Source of the DNA: Desulfobacterales bacterium
GTDB lineage: Bacteria; Desulfobacterota; Desulfobacteria; Desulfobacterales; 4be13
Reading direction: 5' to 3'
Assembly: GCA_029940115.1 (NCBI GenBank)
Contig: JAOZRQ010000182.1
Coordinates: 1-11,686 of the forward strand
DNA: 11,686 nucleotides
This document shows positions 6,589 to 11,686 of this stretch, in pieces. Made by a program: the position numbers and the translations under genes. The notes under the pieces were generated by a model that was given only the letters and a program-made list of their open reading frames with translations, was not told where the DNA came from and searched no databases. Each line of letters starts with the position of its first letter. The first letter of the stretch is position 1.

Positions 6589-7485
6589 GTGAATCAGTCG
6601 GAACAGCAGTTCCAGTCCGTCGGCCAGACGGGGGCCGGCGCGGTCCAAGATATCGGAATCCACGAGGTGAATGCGATGATTCTTGACCGCGGGCAGGCTG
6701 GGCCATCTGCCCCATTCCGTTTTCACCCGCTCAAAGGCTTCGCCTCTTGCCATGGAACTGATGATGAAAACTTCAGGGGAGAGTGCGATGATCTGCTCCT
6801 TTGAATATCTCGGATAAGGGACAGGTCCTTGGGACAGGTTTTTCCCGCCGGCCAAGGTGATCAGCTCATGGAAAAAGGTGTTTGTGCCCACTGCGACAAT
6901 CGGGGTGATTCCGATCTGAAAAAAGACCCGGGGCCGGTGTCCCGCCTTTGCAGCCAAAAATTTCACCCGCTGGATCCTGGAACGCATCTCTTGGACAATC
7001 GCCTCCCCTTTTTTGGGGACATTCAGCAGTCGGCCCACGTCGAGAATCGTCTCCATGACGGTATCCAGACCCCTCGGGTCCACCGCATAGACCGGTATGT
7101 TCAGGGATTCCAGCTTGTCAATCACCTTTTTGGGGTTCCCGTCCTTGACCGCGATGCAGAGGTCCGGCTTCAACGCCAAGATTCTTTCCAGATCAAGATA
7201 CACATAAGATCCCACCTTGGGAAGCTTTTCCGCCTCAGGGGGGAAATTGCTGTAACGGGTCGCGCCCTTTAAGCGACGTTCCTGTTCCAAGGCGAAGATC
7301 ATCTCCGTGATGCTCGGGGCCAAGGCCACAATTCGCTTGGGATGATCCGGGGCCATGACCTTCCTGCCCAAGGGGTCGGTCACCAGTTTGTATGCCTGCG
7401 CTTCTCCAGACAAGGCGAGACTTGCGATGATGACAGGGAGGAGAAGCAAATATTCGACTCTTTTGTTGATGTGATAGAAAAGCAT
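6562..7485 (-). CDS. btuF: BtuF-like periplasmic substrate-binding protein
   Basis: Periplasmic binding protein that captures the substrate and delivers it to the BtuC-type permease. From the ATG at 7485 it is 307 aa; an ATG at 7515 is possible, and neither has a good adjacent ribosome site. Residues 1-31 are a signal peptide (N-terminal KR, hydrophobic LLLLPVIIASLALSG, cleavage after AQA). The mature part opens with RIVALAPSITEMIFAL (51-66). It carries LERILALKPDLCIA around E100 and a second-lobe VPYPRYSKEQ with E230; these match, from memory of E. coli BtuF, the two glutamates that dock on the permease. Two tryptophans that contact the corrin ring in E. coli appear as tyrosines (Y94, Y224), so cobalamin is probable but another corrinoid or chelate is possible. 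First gene of the operon. No cobalamin riboswitch was found upstream. Confidence 0.88.
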   Translation of the reverse strand: MLFYHINKRVEYLLLLPVIIASLALSGEAQAYKLVTDPLGRKVMAPDHPKRIVALAPSITEMIFALEQERRLKGATRYSNFPPEAEKLPKVGSYVYLDLERILALKPDLCIAVKDGNPKKVIDKLESLNIPVYAVDPRGLDTVMETILDVGRLLNVPKKGEAIVQEMRSRIQRVKFLAAKAGHRPRVFFQIGITPIVAVGTNTFFHELITLAGGKNLSQGPVPYPRYSKEQIIALSPEVFIISSMARGEAFERVKTEWGRWPSLPAVKNHRIHLVDSDILDRAGPRLADGLELLFRLIHPELAKEIP

Positions 7486-7523
7486 AGAAAAAATAGGGTG
7501 AACGTGAATGTTCATTTGTGGGC

Positions 7524-7625
7524 AAGTTCAAGTTCAAGTATAAGTTCACGTTCAAGTATAAGTTCACGTTCAAGTATAAGTTCACGTTCAAGTTCAAGTT
7601 CACGTTCACGTTCAAGTTCGAGTTC
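7524..7625. repeat. Hexanucleotide array of 17 units
   Basis: Seventeen consecutive hexamers (AAGTTC, ACGTTC, AAGTAT and one GAGTTC) run without interruption. Three perfect copies of the 18-bp unit AAGTATAAGTTCACGTTC occupy 7536-7553, 7554-7571 and 7572-7589. The array ends 38 bases before the chosen btuF start (8 bases before the alternative ATG at 7515). On the minus strand it reads as alternating Asn-Leu/Asn-Val/Asn-Leu-Tyr codons, and any change in unit number keeps frame. Confidence 0.95.
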
Positions 7626-7629
7626 AATG

Positions 7630-7636
7630 CCTCCTT
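7630..7636 (-). promoter_or_regulatory. Strong Shine-Dalgarno with no adjacent gene start
   Basis: AAGGAGG on the minus strand is a full-strength ribosome site, but the nearest btuF start is over 110 bases away, on the far side of the hexamer array. The array itself offers GTG and TTG codons just downstream, in a frame different from btuF. A 13-codon frame starting at 7665 ends at 7624, overlapping this site. It may be the original btuF ribosome site pushed away by array growth, or the entry of a leader peptide. Confidence 0.45.
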
Positions 7637-7822
7637 AAATTCGTTATAATCAGAAAAGTTTTCATGTCCCCATGCATGACATGGCAAACATCCCAAGCCA
7701 TCTGACCGTTCAGCCACTGTTCAGGGGCGTGCCGAACAGTCGGGAGAGACGAAACGCTGTCGTCCCTTCCGCATTTCCACGCGAAGCGTGGAAAGGAAAT
7801 TGCATCGGATTGCTCTTTCCCT
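7637..7822. other. Intergenic region with two hairpins
   Basis: Upstream of the importer operon and downstream of the exported-protein gene. A perfect stem TTTCCACGC-GAA-GCGTGGAAA lies at 7774-7794 and a second hairpin, ACTGTTC (7716-7722) with GAACAGT (7734-7740), closer to btuF. Neither is followed by a T-run, so intrinsic termination is doubtful. The importer promoter must lie here or in the array, but no clear boxes are seen. Confidence 0.5.
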
Positions 7823-8941
7823 TCAGAAACTCAATGAGACTTTCATCTGCCCAGTCAACTCGTTTTCCGAGTCACTATAAGTGCAGAAGAGTCCGAAGTC
7901 AACCCCCACATATTTGTTCAACTCCTCGTTTGTCATGTTGAGATTCAGTTCCCGGCTCTTCAGGCCATAGACCGTGTCGGCGATTGTTCCGTAGTAATAG
8001 ATGTTCAGATTGAAGGAAATGTCCCCTTTCAACGAGTCCGAATCAAGATCAAACAAAGGGGAGAAGGTGATGGCATAGTCCTTCTCCCCCTCCATCTTCT
8101 CTGACATCTGCTGGCCCGGGACATAGAGCCGGGCCTCCTTTTCAGATGTGGCCTTGCTGTATTCGGTCACCAAAAACTTGGAAATCGCCTCCTCGACCCG
8201 TTTGATCTTTTCGCCCAAAGGCGTATCTTCAAACGTCTCGGCAATCGCATCGGAAACGACTCGTATGGCGATGTCGCGTTTGATATAATTCACATCCCTC
8301 ACCTCACCTTTGTAGAGCGAAAAATCATACACATCCGGCAGGTAGTCGTAACTCCTGTGGAACAGATGTGACTCATTGTACGCGGTCAGCCATGATTTGT
8401 CCTCAAACAATCGTTTGGTCAACGCCTTGACCAAATGATGGCCGGCACCTTTTCCCCTGACATCTCCGAAATGGATGATGTTTTCAGAATAGTCTTTGTC
8501 CGGAAGAAGGACTTGGACCGAATAAAAATCGCTTCTTGGAAACTTGAGCGGCTTTTTCGGGATATTTTCCTCTGTCACAGCCACCACGAGAACCGGCTGA
8601 CGCTGTTTCTCCTCCTCCTTCTCATTTCCGTCACTTGGGATAGGCAAGATTTCCTTCTCCATCTCTGCCCTGTCTGAATAGAGAATCAATTCGTGCAGGA
8701 CAATTTTGTATCCGATGATGGTCAAAGGCTTCAGACATATCCTGTTCGATTCTCTTCCTGATCTCCGATTCGAGCAGGCTGGCTGATGGTCCGCGGCCAC
8801 GCCATCCGATTTTCTTCCTGATCTCCGATCCGAACAGGCTGGCGGATGGTCCGCGGCCGCGCCATCCCCAGAGGGAATCAAATTGGCGGACCAAGGCATC
8901 AGAATAAAGCATATCATAAAAGCGACGAGTATCTCTCTCAT
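7823..8941 (-). CDS. Exported protein of unknown function with a duplicated insert after the signal peptide
   Basis: A 372-aa protein from the ATG at 8941. A TTG at 8995 would extend it, but the ATG directly begins a signal peptide (MREILVAFMICFILMPW, likely cleavage near SAN), so I prefer it; no strong ribosome site precedes either. Residues about 26-67 are two copies of a 20-residue unit, roughly DGVAADHQPACSNRRSGRES, encoded by a 60-bp tandem repeat. The remainder looks like an ordinary soluble domain with an acidic/basic linker (EKEEEKQRQ), strands such as DFYSVQVLLPDKD, a helix ETFEDTPLGEKIKRVEEAIS, and a beta-rich end finishing in QMKVSLSF. I recognise no family. It is transcribed towards the importer operon, 337 bases away, and is probably separate from it. 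Likely periplasmic. Confidence 0.75.
   Translation of the reverse strand: MREILVAFMICFILMPWSANLIPSGDGAAADHPPACSDRRSGRKSDGVAADHQPACSNRRSGRESNRICLKPLTIIGYKIVLHELILYSDRAEMEKEILPIPSDGNEKEEEKQRQPVLVVAVTEENIPKKPLKFPRSDFYSVQVLLPDKDYSENIIHFGDVRGKGAGHHLVKALTKRLFEDKSWLTAYNESHLFHRSYDYLPDVYDFSLYKGEVRDVNYIKRDIAIRVVSDAIAETFEDTPLGEKIKRVEEAISKFLVTEYSKATSEKEARLYVPGQQMSEKMEGEKDYAITFSPLFDLDSDSLKGDISFNLNIYYYGTIADTVYGLKSRELNLNMTNEELNKYVGVDFGLFCTYSDSENELTGQMKVSLSF
8748..8867. repeat. 60-bp tandem duplication inside the exported-protein gene
   Basis: Two copies (8748-8807 and 8808-8867) beginning GATTCTCTTCCTGATCTCCG and ending GGCCACGCCATCC differ at only a few bases. The length is a multiple of three, so the frame remains open; the GC-rich character differs from the gene around it. 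It encodes an arginine-, histidine- and cysteine-containing segment just after the signal peptide. Confidence 0.9.
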
Positions 8942-9010
8942 ATTCAACGTAACCGGCAACTTTGGGTTCTGGGCACTCAATTCTCGGTTTTCCAAGAAAT
9001 CCCAAGCGGG

Positions 9011-9056
9011 CCTTGATCATCGTTTGGACCAACCTCGCCCGGCCTGGATTGCCAAA
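9011..9056. repeat. Half-copy of the CCTTGATCATCGTTT hairpin element
   Basis: CCTTGATCATCGTTTGGACC followed by AACC, a GC-rich centre and GGCCTGGATTGCC matches one arm and centre of the element at 10454-10536. Here only one arm is present. It lies just upstream of the exported-protein gene. Confidence 0.75.
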
Positions 9057-9122
9057 AAACTTGGCTTCTTGTTTCAATCCGTCCATATTCTCATATGATG
9101 AAGTTCCTGTCAAGCCTTCAAA

Positions 9123-9147
9123 GTTTGTAGTTCCGCCTTTAGGCGGT
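9123..9147. repeat. Half-copy of the palindromic element
   Basis: GTTTGTAGTTCCGCCTTTAG followed by GCGGT equals one half of the palindrome at 2860-2928 and folds through CCGCC-TTTA-GGCGG. Confidence 0.85.
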
Positions 9148-9189
9148 CCGATCAAAGAAACCCGGTTTCTGACACAGTGCCGCGTCACC

Positions 9190-9307
9190 GAAACCTGATT
9201 GCCTACTCTCCACCAATTTCAGAGAACTTTCTCACACAGCCGAGACCTGATCGGAAACCTGATTGCCACCAATTTCAGAGAACTTTCTCACAGCCGAGAC
9301 CTGATCG
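9190..9307. repeat. Tandem repeat, 64-bp and 54-bp copies
   Basis: Copies at 9190-9253 and 9254-9307 both start GAAACCTGATTGCC, share CACCAATTTCAGAGAACTTT and end GCCGAGACCTGATCG. The first has about ten extra bases, including TACTCTC. No coding role is apparent. Confidence 0.85.
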
Positions 9308-9353
9308 CCCAGTCTCCTAAATGCGACTTTGTTTCTGAATCACCATTTTTTTC

Positions 9354-9382
9354 TCGACAAAGCTGTTTTATTATTTTATAAA
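9354..9382 (+). promoter_or_regulatory. Candidate promoter for the UPF0280 gene
   Basis: TCGACA (9354-9359) is followed after 17 bases by TATAAA (9377-9382), within an AT-rich stretch unlike its surroundings. Transcription would start near 9390 and leave a leader of about 140 bases carrying the palindrome at 9428-9486. Confidence 0.45.
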
Positions 9383-9427
9383 AAAAGTGGCATCTTTCAT
9401 TTTGCCTGAAAGGTGGTTCACACTTTT

Positions 9428-9486
9428 CAGTCTGCAGTTCCGCCTTCAGGCGGTGCGAGACCGCCTGAAGGCGGAACTACAAACTG
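9428..9486. repeat. 59-bp palindromic element
   Basis: CAGTCTGCAGTTCCGCCTTC and its inverse meet around a centre at 9457 with few mismatches. It is the second full member of the family seen at 2860-2928. It is followed by an extra partial arm, GAACTACAAACTTG, and lies 43 bases upstream of the UPF0280 start codon. Confidence 0.9.
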
Positions 9487-9529
9487 AACTACAAACTTGA
9501 ATGTAAACCCGATTTTGGAAGTCTGTGAG

Positions 9530-10252
9530 ATGTACCAGAAACGCACATACCGAAACCTGATCCGAAAAGATGACTCATCTCTTTTCAAAGTGGTTGTCAA
9601 AGAGACGGACCTGCATGTCCATGCCCCCAAGCATCTTGAAACCATCACACAGGATCTGATTCTGCAACACAGGGGATACATCGAGTCGTATATCAAAAGG
9701 TATCCGGAGTTTGCCAAAACCCTGACTCCTTGGCATATCAGCGAACCCGCCCCCCTCATCATTCAGGATATGACCATCGCGGGTGAAAAGGCGGATGTGG
9801 GCCCGATGGCTGCCGTGGCAGGCGTCATTGCCGAGCATGTGGGCCGTGATCTCTTGGCACATACAGAAGAGGTGATTGTGGAAAACGGCGGAGATGTCTT
9901 TTTGAAGACAAACGCGCCAGTCACGGTGGGCATCTTTGCTGGATCCTCCCCTTTGAGCCTGCGGATCGGCGTACGGGCCGACTCTGGAACCAGCCCGCTC
10001 TCGGTATGCACCTCCTCAGGGACTGTGGGACATTCTTTGAGCATGGGGAAAGCGGATGCGGTCTGCGTGGTCTCGGACGTCTGTTCCCTTGCAGACGCGG
10101 CCGCCACTTCCGTAGGCAATCAGGTGAAATCGGAGAGAGACATTCAGAAGGCCGTCGATTTTGGGAAAGGGATTGAAGGGGTGACAGGGCTTGTTGTCAT
10201 TATCAATGATAAGATCGGGATGTGGGGGGAACTGGAGATTGTGCCGTTGTGA
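9530..10252 (+). CDS. UPF0280 family protein (ApbE-like fold)
   Basis: A 240-aa protein of the UPF0280 family, found in methanogens and several anaerobic bacteria and related in fold to the flavin transferase ApbE; its reaction is not established. The start is the ATG at 9530 with GGAAG eight bases upstream, giving the family-typical opening MYQKRTYR; a TTG at 9497 is less likely. Conserved blocks are KADVGPMAAVAGVIAEHVGR (87-106), VENGGDVF (117-124), and near the C-terminus CTSSGTVGHSLSMGKAD with DVCSLADAAATSVGNQV. The length is typical and no key block is missing. There is no signal peptide, so it is cytoplasmic. It probably has its own promoter. The last codons and stop are partly duplicated just downstream. 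Confidence 0.93.
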   Translation: MYQKRTYRNLIRKDDSSLFKVVVKETDLHVHAPKHLETITQDLILQHRGYIESYIKRYPEFAKTLTPWHISEPAPLIIQDMTIAGEKADVGPMAAVAGVIAEHVGRDLLAHTEEVIVENGGDVFLKTNAPVTVGIFAGSSPLSLRIGVRADSGTSPLSVCTSSGTVGHSLSMGKADAVCVVSDVCSLADAAATSVGNQVKSERDIQKAVDFGKGIEGVTGLVVIINDKIGMWGELEIVPL

Positions 10253-10328
10253 GACCATGATTGCCAACCTGAACCACCGAATCAACGATGATGTGGGGGA
10301 ACTGGAGATTGTGCCGTTGTGAGACCAT
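10202..10328. repeat. Duplicated 3' end of the UPF0280 gene
   Basis: The last 15 or so codons, the stop and the next bases (10202-10258) reappear at 10281-10328. GGAACTGGAGATTGTGCCGT and the following TGTGAGACCAT are identical with a 70-bp period; the second copy lacks about nine bases of the first near its start. Confidence 0.9.
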
Positions 10329-10331
10329 AGT

Positions 10332-10444
10332 AAGGTGTTTGAAAACATCTGCCACCCTCTGCCCGTGGTCCTGTGCCCGTGCCCCTGCCCGAAACCAGCA
10401 CAGATAAGGGGCACGGCACGGGCAGGGGATTTTTCAAACACCTT
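10332..10444. repeat. 113-bp imperfect inverted repeat (large hairpin)
   Basis: Terminal arms AAGGTGTTTGAAAA (10332-10345) and TTTTTCAAACACCTT (10430-10444) flank GC-rich inner arms, with CTGCCCGTG-type and CACGGGCAG-type stretches facing each other. It looks like a MITE or a large REP element between the UPF0280 and CBS genes. It could act as a barrier to read-through, though no T-run follows. Confidence 0.8.
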
Positions 10445-10453
10445 CTATGTCGG

Positions 10454-10536
10454 CCTTGATCATCGTTTCGGCCACCCTGCTCCCGCCGGGCGGCCTGGAT
10501 TTGGCAATCCAAGGTTGGTCCAAACGATGATCAAGG
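10454..10536. repeat. 83-bp inverted repeat with 15-bp perfect arms
   Basis: CCTTGATCATCGTTT (10454-10468) is exactly inverted at 10522-10536. The centre holds two smaller hairpins, CCGCC-GGGCGG and GGATTTGGCAATCC. It starts ten bases after the preceding inverted repeat ends. A half-copy lies at 9011-9056. Confidence 0.9.
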
Positions 10537-10609
10537 TCTTCTAGGTCTTTGTCTCTTGACAGGGGGAAACCAATAGGTTAATTTCAGACATTCTTAAGGA
10601 GGTGAGACC

Positions 10610-11068
10610 ATGTTGAAGGCAAAAGAGATTATGACAAAGGAGCCGATCACTGTCGGGCCTGACACGGAGATCACGCATGTCACGAAGTTGCTTCTGGAGA
10701 AGCATATCAACGGCGTTCCGGTGGTGGGTCCGGCCGGCGAGGTGGTCGGAATCATCTGTCAGAGCGACCTTATCGCCCAGCAAAAAAAGCTTCCCATCCC
10801 CTCTTTCTTCACCTTTCTGAACGGATTCATCCCCCTGACCTCCATAAAGCATCTGGAAAAGGAAATTCAGCGGGCCGCGGCCACCACTGTGGCGGACATT
10901 ATGACACCGAATCCCCTCACGGTCTCAAGCGAGACGGATATTGAGACGGTGGCCACCCTCATGGTGGAGCGGAATTTTCATACCCTTCCGGTCGTGGACA
11001 ATGGGGAATTGGTGGGAATCGTGGGAAAGGAAGACATGCTGAAAACTCTGATGAAGCTTGAGGCGTGA
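10610..11068 (+). CDS. Tandem CBS-domain protein
   Basis: A 152-aa protein made of two CBS domains that pair into a Bateman module, a sensor that binds adenine nucleotides or related ligands. CBS1 spans about residues 3-60 (KAKEIMTKEPITVGPDTEI, then GVPVVGPAGEVVGIICQSDL) and CBS2 about 92-150 (TVADIMTPNPLTVSSETDIE, then HTLPVVDNGELVGIVGKEDM). A helical linker of about 30 residues with KHLEKEIQRAA lies between. No enzymatic or transport domain is fused, so it probably acts by binding another protein. The start follows a perfect AAGGAGG with seven bases between. There is no signal peptide. It is separated from the UPF0280 gene by two large hairpins and probably transcribed on its own. Its stop codon lies within a 14-bp tandem array. 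Confidence 0.95.
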   Translation: MLKAKEIMTKEPITVGPDTEITHVTKLLLEKHINGVPVVGPAGEVVGIICQSDLIAQQKKLPIPSFFTFLNGFIPLTSIKHLEKEIQRAAATTVADIMTPNPLTVSSETDIETVATLMVERNFHTLPVVDNGELVGIVGKEDMLKTLMKLEA

Positions 11069-11108
11069 AACATGGGGCGTGAAACGTGGGGCGTGAGGCG
11101 TGAAACTG
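11062..11108. repeat. 14-bp tandem array spanning the CBS gene stop codon
   Basis: Units GGCGTGAAACATGG, GGCGTGAAACGTGG, a truncated GGCGTGA and GGCGTGAAACTG follow each other. The last sense codon (GCG) and the TGA stop of the CBS gene are part of the first unit. Confidence 0.85.
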
Positions 11109-11686
11109 ATGGCCGCAGGAATTCAAACTGAGTGGCCCCTCCTGCTTTTCACACGCGCGGTGAGCTTGGCGTCAATCCCTTTGATATCAGGCCCTTTGAT
11201 ATCAGGAAAAGTTTGAAATGTCAAACAAAGTGGCATCATGACACCGAACAGAGGCCCGTAGGGCCGACATGTTTGTAGCTCCCCACAACCCAAGACCACG
11301 AACAAGAATTGCACAAAAAAGGCATCATGCATGCTTTGTTTGACATTTCAAGTTCTTTTTGATACCAAAGGGATTGACACAGACGATTTGAAAAATCGTC
11401 CTACTTGTGTTTGAAGCCTCCTTGAAACTCAAAACCTCAAAGGGGGCACTTTCGTTTGACACTCTGAAATTTCTCTGATACCTGAAAAAAATGGACCGCA
11501 AATCTTGGCCATCCTTCCAATCCTGCGAATCAGGGTTCAAAAGCGGGGAGACGGCACTTTGTCTGACATTTCAAGTTCCTTTTGATGCCAGAAAAAATCA
11601 AGGGTGGATTCCGGGTCAAATGGCGGGAACCTCGTCTGAAAGGGATGAAGTCACAAGGATTGCCGGTTCCCGCCAGTTGCCCGGAA
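11109..11686. other. Gene-free stretch with four copies of a dispersed repeat
   Basis: No credible gene in 578 bases. Four copies of the AATGTCAAACAAAG-type repeat are present: 11177-11234 in one orientation, and 11333-11378, 11446-11484 and 11554-11590 in the other. Two more copies lie at 109-141 and 294-331. The first of the four contains a perfect 15-bp tandem, CCCTTTGATATCAGG twice (11177-11206). Open frames here are translations of the repeat. Confidence 0.7.

Larger units (their letters stand above)
8942..9529. other. Gene-free stretch between divergent genes, filled with repeats
   Basis: This 588-base gap separates the minus-strand exported-protein gene from the plus-strand UPF0280 gene. 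It contains a half-copy of the CCTTGATCATCG element, a half-copy and a full copy of the GTTTGTAGTTCCGCC palindrome, a 54/64-bp tandem repeat and a candidate promoter. A long minus-strand open frame crosses it but consists of repeat translations and overlaps the exported-protein gene out of frame. Confidence 0.6.

Noticed and set aside
7235..7717. Minus-strand open frame with Asn-Leu/Asn-Val repeats
   Set aside because: The repeat part is the translated hexamer array, and the rest reads the btuF-like gene out of frame.
7637..7822. Cobalamin riboswitch upstream of the btuF-like gene
   Set aside because: A GCCACTG followed by a hairpin and a GGGAGAG-like stretch is present, but on the strand opposite to the importer operon, and no B12 box (AGCCAGGAGACC-like) is seen on either strand.
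8631..9188. Minus-strand open frame of 185 codons overlapping the exported-protein gene
   Set aside because: It is composed of translated repeats (the 60-bp duplication, the CCTTGATCATCG half-element and the palindrome half) plus out-of-frame sequence of the neighbouring gene.
11177..11590. CRISPR-like array
   Set aside because: The repeated cores are in both orientations, diverged and irregularly spaced, with no cas gene in the window.

Overview
The window looks like a repeat-rich chromosomal segment of a Gram-negative anaerobe, most likely a Desulfobacterota (sulfate-reducer-like) bacterium. That guess rests on a UPF0280 gene (common in that phylum and in methanogenic archaea), an AAA-ATPase/PD-(D/E)XK protein of the type that multiplies in large deltaproteobacterial genomes, and intergenic spaces full of palindromes and short tandem arrays. 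No taxonomic marker gene is present, so the assignment is an inference.

Layout. Positions 1-1054 hold no convincing gene, only repeats: a 185-bp tandem, 9-mer arrays and hairpin elements. Positions 1055-2224 (minus strand) form a tight three-gene operon: a Panacea-domain (SocA/DUF4065-like) antitoxin candidate, a 138-aa unrecognised protein in the toxin position, and a 97-aa coiled-coil protein. A small zinc-ribbon protein follows at 2592-2831 (minus), with its own candidate promoter. Positions 3029-7485 (minus) are a BtuF-BtuC-BtuD type ABC importer operon (binding protein, permease, ATPase), probably for cobalamin or a related corrinoid. An unrelated AAA-ATPase/nuclease-like gene is lodged between permease and ATPase. 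A 372-aa exported protein of unknown function lies at 7823-8941 (minus). On the plus strand follow a UPF0280 (ApbE-like fold) gene at 9530-10252 and a tandem CBS-domain protein at 10610-11068. Positions 11069-11686 are again repeats only.

The intergenic DNA is the most unusual part. There are five kinds of repeated structure: (1) a palindrome built from GTTTGTAGTTCCGCC half-units, found whole or as halves in the leaders of three genes and upstream of a fourth; (2) a roughly 40-bp dispersed repeat around AATGTCAAACAAAG, six copies near the two ends; (3) hexanucleotide arrays, one of 17 units lying between a perfect Shine-Dalgarno and the btuF-like start; (4) paired large hairpins downstream of the UPF0280 gene; (5) short duplications that copy the stop-codon end of a gene just downstream, at two genes. 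The best candidates for something undescribed are the Panacea operon with its third gene, the AAA-nuclease gene carrying the ATPase gene's ribosome site in its last codons, and the possible length-variable hexamer leader of the importer operon.
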